Below are positions 1-8,211 of a stretch of DNA of 64,000 bases, piece after piece. The stretch is from Oceaniglobus indicus (GTDB taxonomy: Bacteria > Pseudomonadota > Alphaproteobacteria > Rhodobacterales > Rhodobacteraceae). The stretch covers positions 434,001 through 498,000 of the forward strand of contig NZ_NMZM01000002.1 in NCBI RefSeq assembly GCF_002751875.1, in the 5' to 3' direction. The stretch's first letter is position 1; each line of letters begins with the position of its first letter. The notes under the pieces are model-generated. The model did not search any database, was not told the origin of the DNA, and worked only from the letters and a program-made list of their open reading frames with translations. Both the position numbers and the translations under genes were made by a program.

Positions 1-1293
1 GACGAACAGCGACCGGTCGGCGGCGGCGCGGATGCCATCGCCGGCGGCAAATTCCTGGGCCAGGCGTTCGACAACCTGCCATTGCGCGGGCGAGGTATCC
101 TGCGCCTCGTCCACCAGGATATGGTCGATGCCGCCGTCCAGCCGGAACAGCACCCATTCCGCCACCGCCGGATCGGTCATCAGGTCGCGCGCTTTCAGGA
201 TCAGATCCTCGAAATCCAGCCAACCCTTGGCCAGTTTCCGCGCTTCATACAGCGGCAGGAACACCGCGGCAAAGTCATGCAGCGCACAAGATTTTTCCAC
301 CGCCTGCAGGGCCAGCCGGCGGGGCCGCGCGTCTTCGATCCGCAGCATCAGCGCATCCAGATGCGGCAGCATATCGGGGATGTTCTTTTGCGTGCCCTTG
401 GTCGGAAACGTGCCGATCTTGGCCGAAAACGGCTGTTTCGCGCCGGCGCCGGTCAACAGGATGCCTTCCAGCGCGGCGAGCGTTTGCAGCGTCGGCTGGG
501 TGATGTCGAGCGTTGCCAGGTTCTCGGCCGCGCCGATGTCCATCTTCGATCCGGCCCGCAGATGCGGTAGAAGTTTGGCGATCAGATCGGCTTCGTTGCC
601 CAGAAGGGCCGATCCGATGATGTCTTGCGCACTCAGGTCCGGGGGAATGTCGAAGGCGGCACAGATCGTGTCGCGGTCGCGCGGCGGGAAGAACCGGTCG
701 CGGTGGCTTGTCATTTCCTTGACCAGTGCGCCGAACGAGGCGTCGTCGCCGGTAAAGAACCGCGCGAGCGCATCGAATTTTTCCGGCGCCAGCGTCTCGG
801 CCATCTCCTCGACGATTTCGGAGACCAGAAGGTCGGCGGCGCGGTCGTCCATCTCGGTGAATTGCGGCGATACCCCCGCCTCCAGCGGGAACCGCCGCAA
901 CAGCGAGGCACAGAACGAATGGATCGTCTGGATTTTCAGACCGCCGGGGGTTTCAATGGCCCGCGCGAACAGCGTCCGCGCCAGGGTCAGGCGGCGCGCG
1001 TCGATGGTGCCGGTGACGCCCAGTTCAGCCAATTCGCCGCGCAGGATGTCGTCGGGGGTCATCGCCCAGGCGCCCAGCCGTTTGAACAGGCGGTTCTGCA
1101 TCTCGGATGCGGCCGCCTTGGTATAGGTCAGGCACAGGATGTTCTGCGGCGACGTGCCATCCAACAGCAAGCGCGCCACCCTGTCGGTCAGCACCCGCGT
1201 CTTGCCCGATCCGGCGTTGGCCGACAGCCAAGTGGATACACCGGGGGTCGCGGCCTGGATCTGGCGTGCGGTCGCCTCGTTTGGGGCGGTCAT
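1..1293 (-). CDS. addA: AddA helicase-nuclease subunit, N-terminal part (cut by window edge)
   Basis: UvrD/Rep-type helicase subunit of the AddAB complex, which resects double-strand breaks for recombination. Only about the first 430 residues are inside the window and the frame is open to base 1. The start ATG (complement of 1291-1293) overlaps the addB stop as ATGA. Walker A (SANAGSGKTRV) follows within about 30 residues, and a Walker B/motif II of the form DEAQDTSPAQW lies near base 120. The C-terminal nuclease domain would be outside the window. It is last in the chain tsaE-amgK-murU-addB-addA and probably translationally coupled to addB. The identification rests on the helicase motifs and the addB neighbour. 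Confidence 0.93.
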   Translation of the reverse strand, partial: MTAPNEATARQIQAATPGVSTWLSANAGSGKTRVLTDRVARLLLDGTSPQNILCLTYTKAAASEMQNRLFKRLGAWAMTPDDILRGELAELGVTGTIDARRLTLARTLFARAIETPGGLKIQTIHSFCASLLRRFPLEAGVSPQFTEMDDRAADLLVSEIVEEMAETLAPEKFDALARFFTGDDASFGALVKEMTSHRDRFFPPRDRDTICAAFDIPPDLSAQDIIGSALLGNEADLIAKLLPHLRAGSKMDIGAAENLATLDITQPTLQTLAALEGILLTGAGAKQPFSAKIGTFPTKGTQKNIPDMLPHLDALMLRIEDARPRRLALQAVEKSCALHDFAAVFLPLYEARKLAKGWLDFEDLILKARDLMTDPAVAEWVLFRLDGGIDHILVDEAQDTSPAQWQVVERLAQEFAAGDGIRAAADRSLFV

Positions 1294-4244
1294 CCGACGT
1301 CCTCCGGGGTTATGGGATCGCTGTCGTCCCATTCGCCGAACCGCGCGAGGTGGTCATAATCGCCATCGTTCCACGTCTTGTGCATGGCCCGCCGGCTGGC
1401 ATAGCCCTGCGTGCGCCGGTCATAGCTGTCGAGCAGGCGGCGCAACTCAAGAATGGTCCGGTCGGGATCCAAAGGATGTTCGGCTTCGGCGTCGCGCAGC
1501 GCCAAGGGATCGAACACCGGCGTGCTGCCCAGTCCGATATAGGCGACTTCGGCAACCGTGGCGCGCGGAATCCGGGGGAAGGCGCCCGCTTCGGCCATGG
1601 CCGCTTCCAGCAGCAGTTGCTTGTCGAAATACGTCATCTCGGCGGCTTTCGGGGGGGTTCCGGTCTTGTAGTCATAGATCACCAGCCGCCCGTCAGTGCG
1701 CCGGTCGATCCGATCGGCCTTGCCGGTCAGGGTGAAGTCGGTGCCGGGAACGGGGAAGCGCGCGAAATCCTCCAGCGCCAGGGGGGTCGCCTCGCGCCGC
1801 CGGTCGCGTTCCGTGCTCAGGAACCAGTCGATCACGCGCGCCAGCTTGGCCGCCCAGATCCGCCGCGAGGCCGGCCAGGGCACGCCCTTGGCAAGGGTTT
1901 CGTCGGCGATGGCCAGCAGCCGCGCCCTGGCGTCGGGCGCGGCGGGGTCGGGCACGTCGCGCACGAAATGTTCGAACACCTCGTGCAACACGGTGCCGCG
2001 CAGGGGCGCGTCGGGTTCGGGGTGCAGCGGATCGAGCGCGCGCAAACGCAGGACATGGCGCGCATAGATCGCATAGGGGTCGCGGATCAGCGTCTTGATC
2101 TGCGTCACCGAAAGCTGTTTTGGCCGCGCGTCGCGCGGCGGGCGCGGGGCTGGCCGCCGGGCGGGGGTGACAGGTTGATAATCCGCATCCAGCGCGCGGG
2201 CCATGTCGCTCCAGCGCGCCCCGCGTGCGCGCATGGCGGCCAGCGCCTCGGGGCCGTTGGTGCCGGGCAGGCCGTTCAGCAGGTTGGTCAGGCGGTTGAC
2301 CCAGCGGGACGGCACGGTTTCCGCCTCGGCGTCGCGGCGCGCGCGTGACAGCACGACATGGGGTGCGGCGGCGGCCTGTTGGAAATCGTGCGCCGACAGG
2401 CCGACGCGCCGTTCGGGCAGCAGCAGGCCGGCCTGCTGGCGCAGCGGCCGGTTCAGCCACGGATCGGGCGTCGGGGTCTGCGGCCACGTTCCGTCGTTCA
2501 GCCCCCCCAGGATCACCAGGTCGGCGCCCTGCACCCGCGCCTCGAGCGTGCCCCAGATCATGATGCCGGGGTGGGCGGATACGGGTTCGCGCACTTCGGA
2601 ATCGTTCAGGATCGACAGGATCAGGCGCTGAAACTCGCCCGGCGTCAGGGTGCCGCCGGCGTCGGCCTCGGCCTTAAGGGCCGTCATCTGTGCCTTGGCC
2701 GCCGCGCCGGCCTCTTTCAGCCACAACTCGCCATCGGACGTCGGATCGGGGCCGCGCGACAGGGTTTCGGCGGTGGTGCAGAGCCGTTCAACAAGATCGG
2801 GCAGGGCGGAGCTGCCGATATCGCCCAGCGGGGTCAGACAGCGCGAAAGCCACCCGGCCCAAGACAACGCGCCGGTGTCTTTCTGCCCGCCGGCCCATGC
2901 CATCAGCACGTCGGCGTTCAGGAACGGCGGACCGTTGCGGCGCATCCACAGCTCCAGCTCGCGGGTCAGCCGCAGATGAGGGCCGCGTTCGCGGCTGCCG
3001 GTGTTGGTGATCGGGTGTTTCAGCAGGGTCAGCAGCGCCTCGGGTGTCAGGCGTTCACCGAAGAGATCCGCGATGTGACGCAGGAAGCGGCCCGGCGCCG
3101 ACAGGGCCAGCGGGCGACCGGCGCTGTCGTCGGGGATCAGCGACCAGCGGTCCAGTGCCGCCGTCACCTGCCGCGTCAGCATCCGGTCGGGGGTGATCAG
3201 GGCGGCGGTCTGACCATCCTCGGCCGCCTGGCGCAGACGCAGGGCGATGGCCAATGCCTCGTGCCGGGGTGAATCCGCTTCGATCAGGGTGATTTCGCGG
3301 GTAAGCGGCACAAGATCGCCCAAATCGGGACCTTCGCGCATCCATTGATCGGTCACCGGCGCGGGGCGCAGGGCCAGCGACATCACGGTGTTGCGCCCCC
3401 GCGCCGGATCGGCGGCGGTCCAGCGTTGCACCCGGTCGGGGGTCAGCGACAGCGCCTGAACCATGCGCGCGAACCGGTATTGCGGATGATCTTCCGAGGT
3501 CAGCGCGTCGTCCAGCCGGTCCCAGACATGGGCGGGTTGGTCGAAGTCGAAACCGGGCAATATGACGGCGCCCTGGGGCAGGCGGGCGACCGCTTCCATG
3601 AACAGCGCGGTGGTGCCACGCGATCCGGTGGATCCGGCGACGATGATCGGTGTGTCGGGCGGCTCGGTCTGCCACCGCGCAACCAGCGCCTCGGTCGCGG
3701 CGCGGGCGCGGGCGGCGGGGGTTTGCGCCGTGTCGCGGGCAAGGTAATCGGCAACGATCCGCACGAAGGACAGGCTGCGCGCCCAATGGCCGGATTGATC
3801 GGTGACATCCAGACCGGCCAGCGCATCGGGTGACACGCCTTCGACCTGCATCTCGTCGAAAAGGTCGGTCAGGCTGTCGGCCAGATCGAAGGTGGCGGCG
3901 CGGGGGGCCAGCGTGCGATCCCGTTCCAGCAGTCCGGCGATCAGCTTCGCCAGTTCCAGACGCCGGCGCAGCGGGGGCAGGGGCGGTTCGGTCGCGACGG
4001 TGTCGGCGAAGATGTCCAGATCGGTCACCAGCCGGATCCGGGGCAAAAGCAGCGTGTGATGTTCGGCAAAGATCGCCTTGATCCGCCGGGCCATGCGCGC
4101 GGTGTTCACGAACACCTGCACGCGCGCCAAGGCGGCGGGATCGCCGGTGCCACAGCGCGCGATCAGACCGGCGCAGAGTTCGGCGGGAAAGTCCGCGCCA
4201 GGGGGCAGCGCGAAGACGCGCGGATCGTCGGACGGTTCAAACAT
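1290..4244 (-). CDS. addB: AddB, double-strand break repair nuclease/helicase-like subunit
   Basis: A 984-residue partner of AddA, of the length usual for alphaproteobacterial AddB. The last quarter carries a PD-(D/E)XK nuclease domain: a GKADRID segment, then the strand IYDYKTG with its D-x-K, then QLLLEAAMA, the expected RecB-family order. The N-terminal helicase-like half lacks a clear Walker A, as is normal in this AddB type. The start ATG at 4244 overlaps the murU stop by 8 bases, and the stop overlaps addA by 4 bases, so the genes are co-transcribed. Function in recombinational repair is from family knowledge. Confidence 0.93.
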   Translation of the reverse strand: MFEPSDDPRVFALPPGADFPAELCAGLIARCGTGDPAALARVQVFVNTARMARRIKAIFAEHHTLLLPRIRLVTDLDIFADTVATEPPLPPLRRRLELAKLIAGLLERDRTLAPRAATFDLADSLTDLFDEMQVEGVSPDALAGLDVTDQSGHWARSLSFVRIVADYLARDTAQTPAARARAATEALVARWQTEPPDTPIIVAGSTGSRGTTALFMEAVARLPQGAVILPGFDFDQPAHVWDRLDDALTSEDHPQYRFARMVQALSLTPDRVQRWTAADPARGRNTVMSLALRPAPVTDQWMREGPDLGDLVPLTREITLIEADSPRHEALAIALRLRQAAEDGQTAALITPDRMLTRQVTAALDRWSLIPDDSAGRPLALSAPGRFLRHIADLFGERLTPEALLTLLKHPITNTGSRERGPHLRLTRELELWMRRNGPPFLNADVLMAWAGGQKDTGALSWAGWLSRCLTPLGDIGSSALPDLVERLCTTAETLSRGPDPTSDGELWLKEAGAAAKAQMTALKAEADAGGTLTPGEFQRLILSILNDSEVREPVSAHPGIMIWGTLEARVQGADLVILGGLNDGTWPQTPTPDPWLNRPLRQQAGLLLPERRVGLSAHDFQQAAAAPHVVLSRARRDAEAETVPSRWVNRLTNLLNGLPGTNGPEALAAMRARGARWSDMARALDADYQPVTPARRPAPRPPRDARPKQLSVTQIKTLIRDPYAIYARHVLRLRALDPLHPEPDAPLRGTVLHEVFEHFVRDVPDPAAPDARARLLAIADETLAKGVPWPASRRIWAAKLARVIDWFLSTERDRRREATPLALEDFARFPVPGTDFTLTGKADRIDRRTDGRLVIYDYKTGTPPKAAEMTYFDKQLLLEAAMAEAGAFPRIPRATVAEVAYIGLGSTPVFDPLALRDAEAEHPLDPDRTILELRRLLDSYDRRTQGYASRRAMHKTWNDGDYDHLARFGEWDDSDPITPEDVG

Positions 4245-4926
4245 CGCGCGCCAACATGGTTTCGGCCAGCGTGATGCCCGCGGGATGGCCCACGTCGCAC
4301 CACCCGCCGGGGTGTGTCAGGCCAAATAGGCGACCGTCGTCGGCAAACAGGTTCCACAACCGGTTGAGCGAGAAGGCGTGATCGGGAATCTCGGCCAGAC
4401 GTTCGGTCTTGACGATCTGCGCGCCGCAATAGACGTGATCGCCGCCGCGCGTCAGGTGACCCGACTCGGTCAGCGTGAAATCACCGCCGCCGCTGCGCCC
4501 TGTCGCCCGGGCGGCGGGAATCGTCATCAGCAGGCCATCCATGGTGTCGGGGTGCCACGCGTCCAGCAGGGCCGTCAACGGGTTTGGCCCGGTCCAGACC
4601 GCATCTGGGTTCAGGGTTGCCACCGGTGCGTCGCCCAGATGGGGCAGGGCGGCGCGCAATCCGCCCCCGGTGTCCAGGATCGCGTCACGCTCCCACGACA
4701 GGGCGACGCCGGTGCTGACCAGATGATCTGCAAGCATTGCGCCGAGATAGTGAAGGTTCACGACCTGCCGGTGCAGCCCGGCATCGGTCGCCAGATCGCG
4801 CGCCCGGTCGATCAGGGCGCGGCCCGCGACCTCGATCAGAGGTTTGGGCCGTGTATCGGTCAGCGGCGCCATACGGGTGCCGAACCCGGCGGCAAAGATC
4901 ATCACGGCATCGGGACGGTGGCGCAT
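4237..4926 (-). CDS. murU: N-acetylmuramate-1-phosphate uridylyltransferase (MurU type)
   Basis: A nucleotidyltransferase of about 229 residues. The N-terminus has the sugar-phosphate nucleotidyl-transfer signature (MIFAAGFGTRMAPLT, then RPKPLIEVAG). The family makes UDP-MurNAc from MurNAc-1-phosphate, bypassing de novo synthesis during peptidoglycan recycling. It lies directly after amgK, whose product supplies MurNAc-1-P, and that pairing supports the MurU assignment over a generic glucose-1-P transferase. I chose ATG 4926; an alternative ATG at 4902 forms an ATGA junction with the amgK stop. The 3' end overlaps addB. Confidence 0.85.
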   Translation of the reverse strand: MRHRPDAVMIFAAGFGTRMAPLTDTRPKPLIEVAGRALIDRARDLATDAGLHRQVVNLHYLGAMLADHLVSTGVALSWERDAILDTGGGLRAALPHLGDAPVATLNPDAVWTGPNPLTALLDAWHPDTMDGLLMTIPAARATGRSGGGDFTLTESGHLTRGGDHVYCGAQIVKTERLAEIPDHAFSLNRLWNLFADDGRLFGLTHPGGWCDVGHPAGITLAETMLARDV

Positions 4927-5927
4927 CGTGCCTTCAACTCCTGTCGGTGGGGGGCATCGGGCGGGGGCAGGTCGGCCAGCACCTGCGTCTTCAGGTCCGC
5001 CAGCGTGGGATGCTCCAGATCGGCCATCAGGTGCCCCCAGACGCGGGGCAGCAGATCGACATACCGCGCCTTGCCATGGCACAGGCACAGCCGCGCGAAC
5101 ACCCCGAGAATCCGCAGGTTGCGCTGGGCGCCCAGCACCGCCAACGCGGTGCGGAACGCGTCGGGATCGGTGCCCGATCGGTCGATGAAATACGCGATCG
5201 TCGCGGCACGGGTGGCAGGCGCCACGTCGCGCCGCGCGTCGGCCAACAGCGAAATCAGATCATAGGCCGGATACCCGGCCATGGCATCCTGAAAATCCAG
5301 CAGCCCGACACGGTCGGTGCCTGCGCGCTGGGGCTGCCAGATCAGGTTTTCGGCGTGAAAGTCCCGCAGGATCATGACGCTTTGATCGTCGGCATGATCT
5401 GCCAGGGCGCGGTTCATCAGGTCGGCAACCTTGGCCGCGCTGTCGGGCAGGTGGCCGGTGGCGCCGGGGCGATACCAGGCATGGGCGATGGTCAGGAAGT
5501 CCACCTCCATCGGGATGGCAAACCGCGGAAGGCCAGGCGGCGGCGGATGGCGGTGCAGTTTCAGCAGCACATCGGCCGCGTGACGATACAATTCGGTTTC
5601 AAGCGCGGGATCGGTGTCGAGCACACGGGCAAAGACGGCATCGCCGAAATCCTCGATAAGCAGGAAACCGTTCTCGGGATCGTCCGCGATGATTTCCGGC
5701 GCCGCAAGCCCCAGCGCACGCAGATGGCGGGCGATGGTGATGAACGGTGTCACGTCCTCGCCCGTTGCCGGGGGGGCGTCCATCAACACCTCGCTCCTGC
5801 CGGTCACGGGATCGCGCAACCGGTCGTAACGGCGGTTCGACGCGTCCCCGGCCAGCGGGCTGCGCGCCCAGCCGGCGCGGCCGGTGTCGGCCAGGAACGT
5901 GCGAAGCAGCTTGGCGCGGTCGGCCAT
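4902..5927 (-). CDS. amgK: Anomeric MurNAc/GlcNAc kinase (AmgK type), aminoglycoside phosphotransferase fold
   Basis: A 341-residue APH-fold kinase. The catalytic loop ILRDFHAENLIW is at residues 186-197 and the metal-binding DFQDA at 211-215. The family phosphorylates MurNAc at the anomeric position, and MurU then uridylylates the product. ATG 5927 overlaps the tsaE stop as ATGA; the long open extension upstream of it only shadows tsaE. The order tsaE-amgK-murU fits cell-wall recycling. Substrate specificity is inferred from the neighbour rather than from residues. Confidence 0.85.
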   Translation of the reverse strand: MADRAKLLRTFLADTGRAGWARSPLAGDASNRRYDRLRDPVTGRSEVLMDAPPATGEDVTPFITIARHLRALGLAAPEIIADDPENGFLLIEDFGDAVFARVLDTDPALETELYRHAADVLLKLHRHPPPPGLPRFAIPMEVDFLTIAHAWYRPGATGHLPDSAAKVADLMNRALADHADDQSVMILRDFHAENLIWQPQRAGTDRVGLLDFQDAMAGYPAYDLISLLADARRDVAPATRAATIAYFIDRSGTDPDAFRTALAVLGAQRNLRILGVFARLCLCHGKARYVDLLPRVWGHLMADLEHPTLADLKTQVLADLPPPDAPHRQELKARCATVPMP

Positions 5928-6418
5928 CACGAAATCTTCGGGCGTGGCAGGACGCTGGCCAGGCGCGCTGACCAGTCGGCCGCGCCCTCGATCACGATCT
6001 GGCGGGCGGTGTCGCCTTGCACCGTCAGCGTCAGGCGGAGCGCGGCCGCGGGCGCCAGATCGCCCAGGCGGTCGGGCCATTCGATCAGGCAGATCGCGCT
6101 TTCGAACGCGTCGTCCAGCCCCAGCTCCATCACCTCCTGCACGTCGGTCAGCCGATAAAGGTCGGCGTGCCAGATGTCGCATGTGGGCGTCTGATAGGTC
6201 TGGACCAGTGTAAAGGTGGGCGACGGGATGTCCTTGTCGCCGTCCGGCCCCTGCGCCGCGCGGATCAACGCCCGGGCGAAGTGCGTCTTGCCCGCCCCGA
6301 TGGGCCCGTCCAGCAGCAAGGTGTCGCCCGCGCGCAAATGTCGGGCCAGCACCACGGCCAGATCGGCCGTCTGTTGGGGATCGAGGGTGTCGATCCGGGC
6401 GATGGGATAAACCGTCAT
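5927..6418 (-). CDS. tsaE: tRNA t6A biosynthesis ATPase TsaE
   Basis: A 163-residue P-loop ATPase that works with TsaB, TsaC and TsaD to make N6-threonylcarbamoyladenosine at tRNA position 37. Walker A is GPIGAGKT at residues 38-45, and the typical PSPTFTLVQTYQ and HADLYRL segments follow. Length is normal for the family. It is the first gene of the left-hand minus-strand operon. Its partner TsaD is encoded about 44 kb away in this window. Confidence 0.94.
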   Translation of the reverse strand: MTVYPIARIDTLDPQQTADLAVVLARHLRAGDTLLLDGPIGAGKTHFARALIRAAQGPDGDKDIPSPTFTLVQTYQTPTCDIWHADLYRLTDVQEVMELGLDDAFESAICLIEWPDRLGDLAPAAALRLTLTVQGDTARQIVIEGAADWSARLASVLPRPKIS

Positions 6419-6484
6419 GGCGGCAGTCTTAGCAGCGTGGCACGGCCCCGCAAGACGGATCGCGCCAAAGGCGGCGGCGCGGGC

Positions 6485-8104
6485 CTAGAACCGGGCGCCG
6501 GCGCGCCGTGCCTCGCCTGTGTTGTTCGGGCCTGTCGGTGCCGGACGCAGATGCGTGTCGCCGGCGGTCTGCACCGCGAAAGTCACCATCGTGGCGCCGC
6601 CCGCGATCTGGCGACACATGCAGCTGAGCCCGCGACCGTCCTCCAGCCGGGCATCGGCACCCCACGGGTCGCGGCGGTCGGGCGTCGTGACATAGGTTTC
6701 GACACGGTGCCACATGGGGGTGGGGGCGGTCGCCTTTGCCCATCCCGCCACGGCCTGGGAAATGTCGAGATCGTCCAGCCCCTCGCGGCTGTTGCGCGAC
6801 CACAGCGCGTCATAGGCCTTGTTCGACGTGATCAGAACGCCGGTGCGCGAGAACACGGCCACGGCATCGGTAAAGGCGTCGATCACGCTCTGGCTGGTTT
6901 CCAATTCGCCACGCAGACGCCGGGTGGTGCCGATTTCGGTGCTGATATCCTCGAACAGCAGGGCCAAAGCGCCACCGATCTGCGGCCGGCCGGTGACCCG
7001 GAACGTTCGCCCGAAGGGCAGGTGCCAGGTCTCCTCGTAATTGCCGTCGCTGGCCGATGCCTCGAGGTCGGTGATCTGGTCGCGCCAACTGGCATAGTTC
7101 TTGGGCTCGGGCATCATCTGAAGCGTCCGCAACTCATCGAAAAAGCCGAAGATCGAGGGCCGGGTCATCAGCTTTTCGGGCGCGATGGTCGTCAGATCGA
7201 CAAGCGCCGGGTTGAACAGCGTCAGGCGGCGGTCACGGGTAAAGACGGCAAGGCCGATGGGCAGGTCGGCAAAGGTCTTGGACAGGCTCTGGACAACGCT
7301 GCGCAGGGAGTTTTCGGCTTCGACCACGGAATTGACATCCATGGCGGCGATCAGGCGATCGCGGTTGTCCAACTCGCTGACGCTGAGATGAAACCAGGTG
7401 CGATCGGGATCATCGGGATCGCCCAGGCTGACGCGGGGGGCGGCCGACCCGTTGCGATCGGGGCGCAGGGCCGCATCGGGCACGTCGAACAGACGCGGGA
7501 TCGGCCATGTTCCGGGCAACCAATCCGGGGCGCGCGCGGCACAGGTATCAAGATAGGCGCGATTGCTCCACAGGATGTCGCCGGTCTGATCCTGCCGCCA
7601 GACCAGCACGGGAATCTTGTCGGTCGTGGTGCGCAATGTCGTCAGTTCATCCTGTATCGCGGCCATGGTCGGCCGATCGATACGGATCATGTCATCGGGA
7701 TCCTCGGCCGGGGTCAGGGTCAGCCGGATGCGCCTGTCGTGCCGCGTCGCGGTGGCGATTTCGGACCTGTCGCGCGAGAAGATATGGATCTGTTCACGGC
7801 TTGCGACGCCGTTCAGCAGCGATCCTATATCGGGAAAGCGCACCGACAAAAGCCGGATCAGCGCACCGCGGTCACCGACCCGGCCCGGCGCAAGGTTCAG
7901 GATTTCACGGGCCGCCGCGGACATGTCGACCACCGCGTCCCCATCCAGGATCATGACGGCGCGCCGCGGTTCCTGACCGGCGCGCGCGGCGTCGCGCCCG
8001 TTCAGCCGCCGCTCCAACCCGCCCGTTATCCACAACGCCGCGAGTGCGATGCATCCGGCCACGGCGGCGGTGATGCTGACGCCGGCAAACGAATCGAACA
8101 CCAT
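6485..8104 (-). CDS. Membrane-anchored PAS-domain protein without a kinase core
   Basis: About 539 residues. One membrane segment lies at residues 9-26 (AAVAGCIALAALWITGG), followed by three PAS-like regions at roughly 165-260, 285-395 and 415-500. No histidine-kinase DHp/HATPase, GGDEF or EAL domain follows; the protein ends about 40 residues after the last PAS. The start MVFDSF at 8104 is chosen because AAGGGA precedes it at suitable distance. It lies downstream of regB on the same strand, with a perfect CtrA box in the gap. It is probably a sensory or scaffold protein; the signal and partner are unknown. Confidence 0.75.
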   Translation of the reverse strand: MVFDSFAGVSITAAVAGCIALAALWITGGLERRLNGRDAARAGQEPRRAVMILDGDAVVDMSAAAREILNLAPGRVGDRGALIRLLSVRFPDIGSLLNGVASREQIHIFSRDRSEIATATRHDRRIRLTLTPAEDPDDMIRIDRPTMAAIQDELTTLRTTTDKIPVLVWRQDQTGDILWSNRAYLDTCAARAPDWLPGTWPIPRLFDVPDAALRPDRNGSAAPRVSLGDPDDPDRTWFHLSVSELDNRDRLIAAMDVNSVVEAENSLRSVVQSLSKTFADLPIGLAVFTRDRRLTLFNPALVDLTTIAPEKLMTRPSIFGFFDELRTLQMMPEPKNYASWRDQITDLEASASDGNYEETWHLPFGRTFRVTGRPQIGGALALLFEDISTEIGTTRRLRGELETSQSVIDAFTDAVAVFSRTGVLITSNKAYDALWSRNSREGLDDLDISQAVAGWAKATAPTPMWHRVETYVTTPDRRDPWGADARLEDGRGLSCMCRQIAGGATMVTFAVQTAGDTHLRPAPTGPNNTGEARRAGARF

Positions 8105-8149
8105 TTCATCTATATTCCCTTGTCCCTGTGCAACCAGAGCGGGCAAAGG

Positions 8150-8165
8150 TTAACCGAACGTTAAC
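8150..8165. promoter_or_regulatory. Consensus CtrA-binding box upstream of the PAS gene
   Basis: TTAA at 8150-8153, seven bases, then TTAAC at 8161-8165: an exact TTAA-N7-TTAAC, and palindromic so that both strands match. It lies about 46 bases upstream of the PAS-protein start and in no gene. CtrA is the known alphaproteobacterial response regulator for this motif. Binding itself is inferred. Confidence 0.65.
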
Positions 8166-8211
8166 CGTGCGGCCCACCGCCGCGACCGTGGATTTCGCGA
8201 CACTTTGCGAA

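Noticed and set aside
1-1293. addA as a truncated pseudogene
   Set aside because: The frame is intact and simply runs off the window edge.
6017-8164. 715-codon open frame on the plus strand
   Set aside because: Antisense to tsaE and the PAS gene; composition is typical of a shadow frame and no ribosome site was seen.
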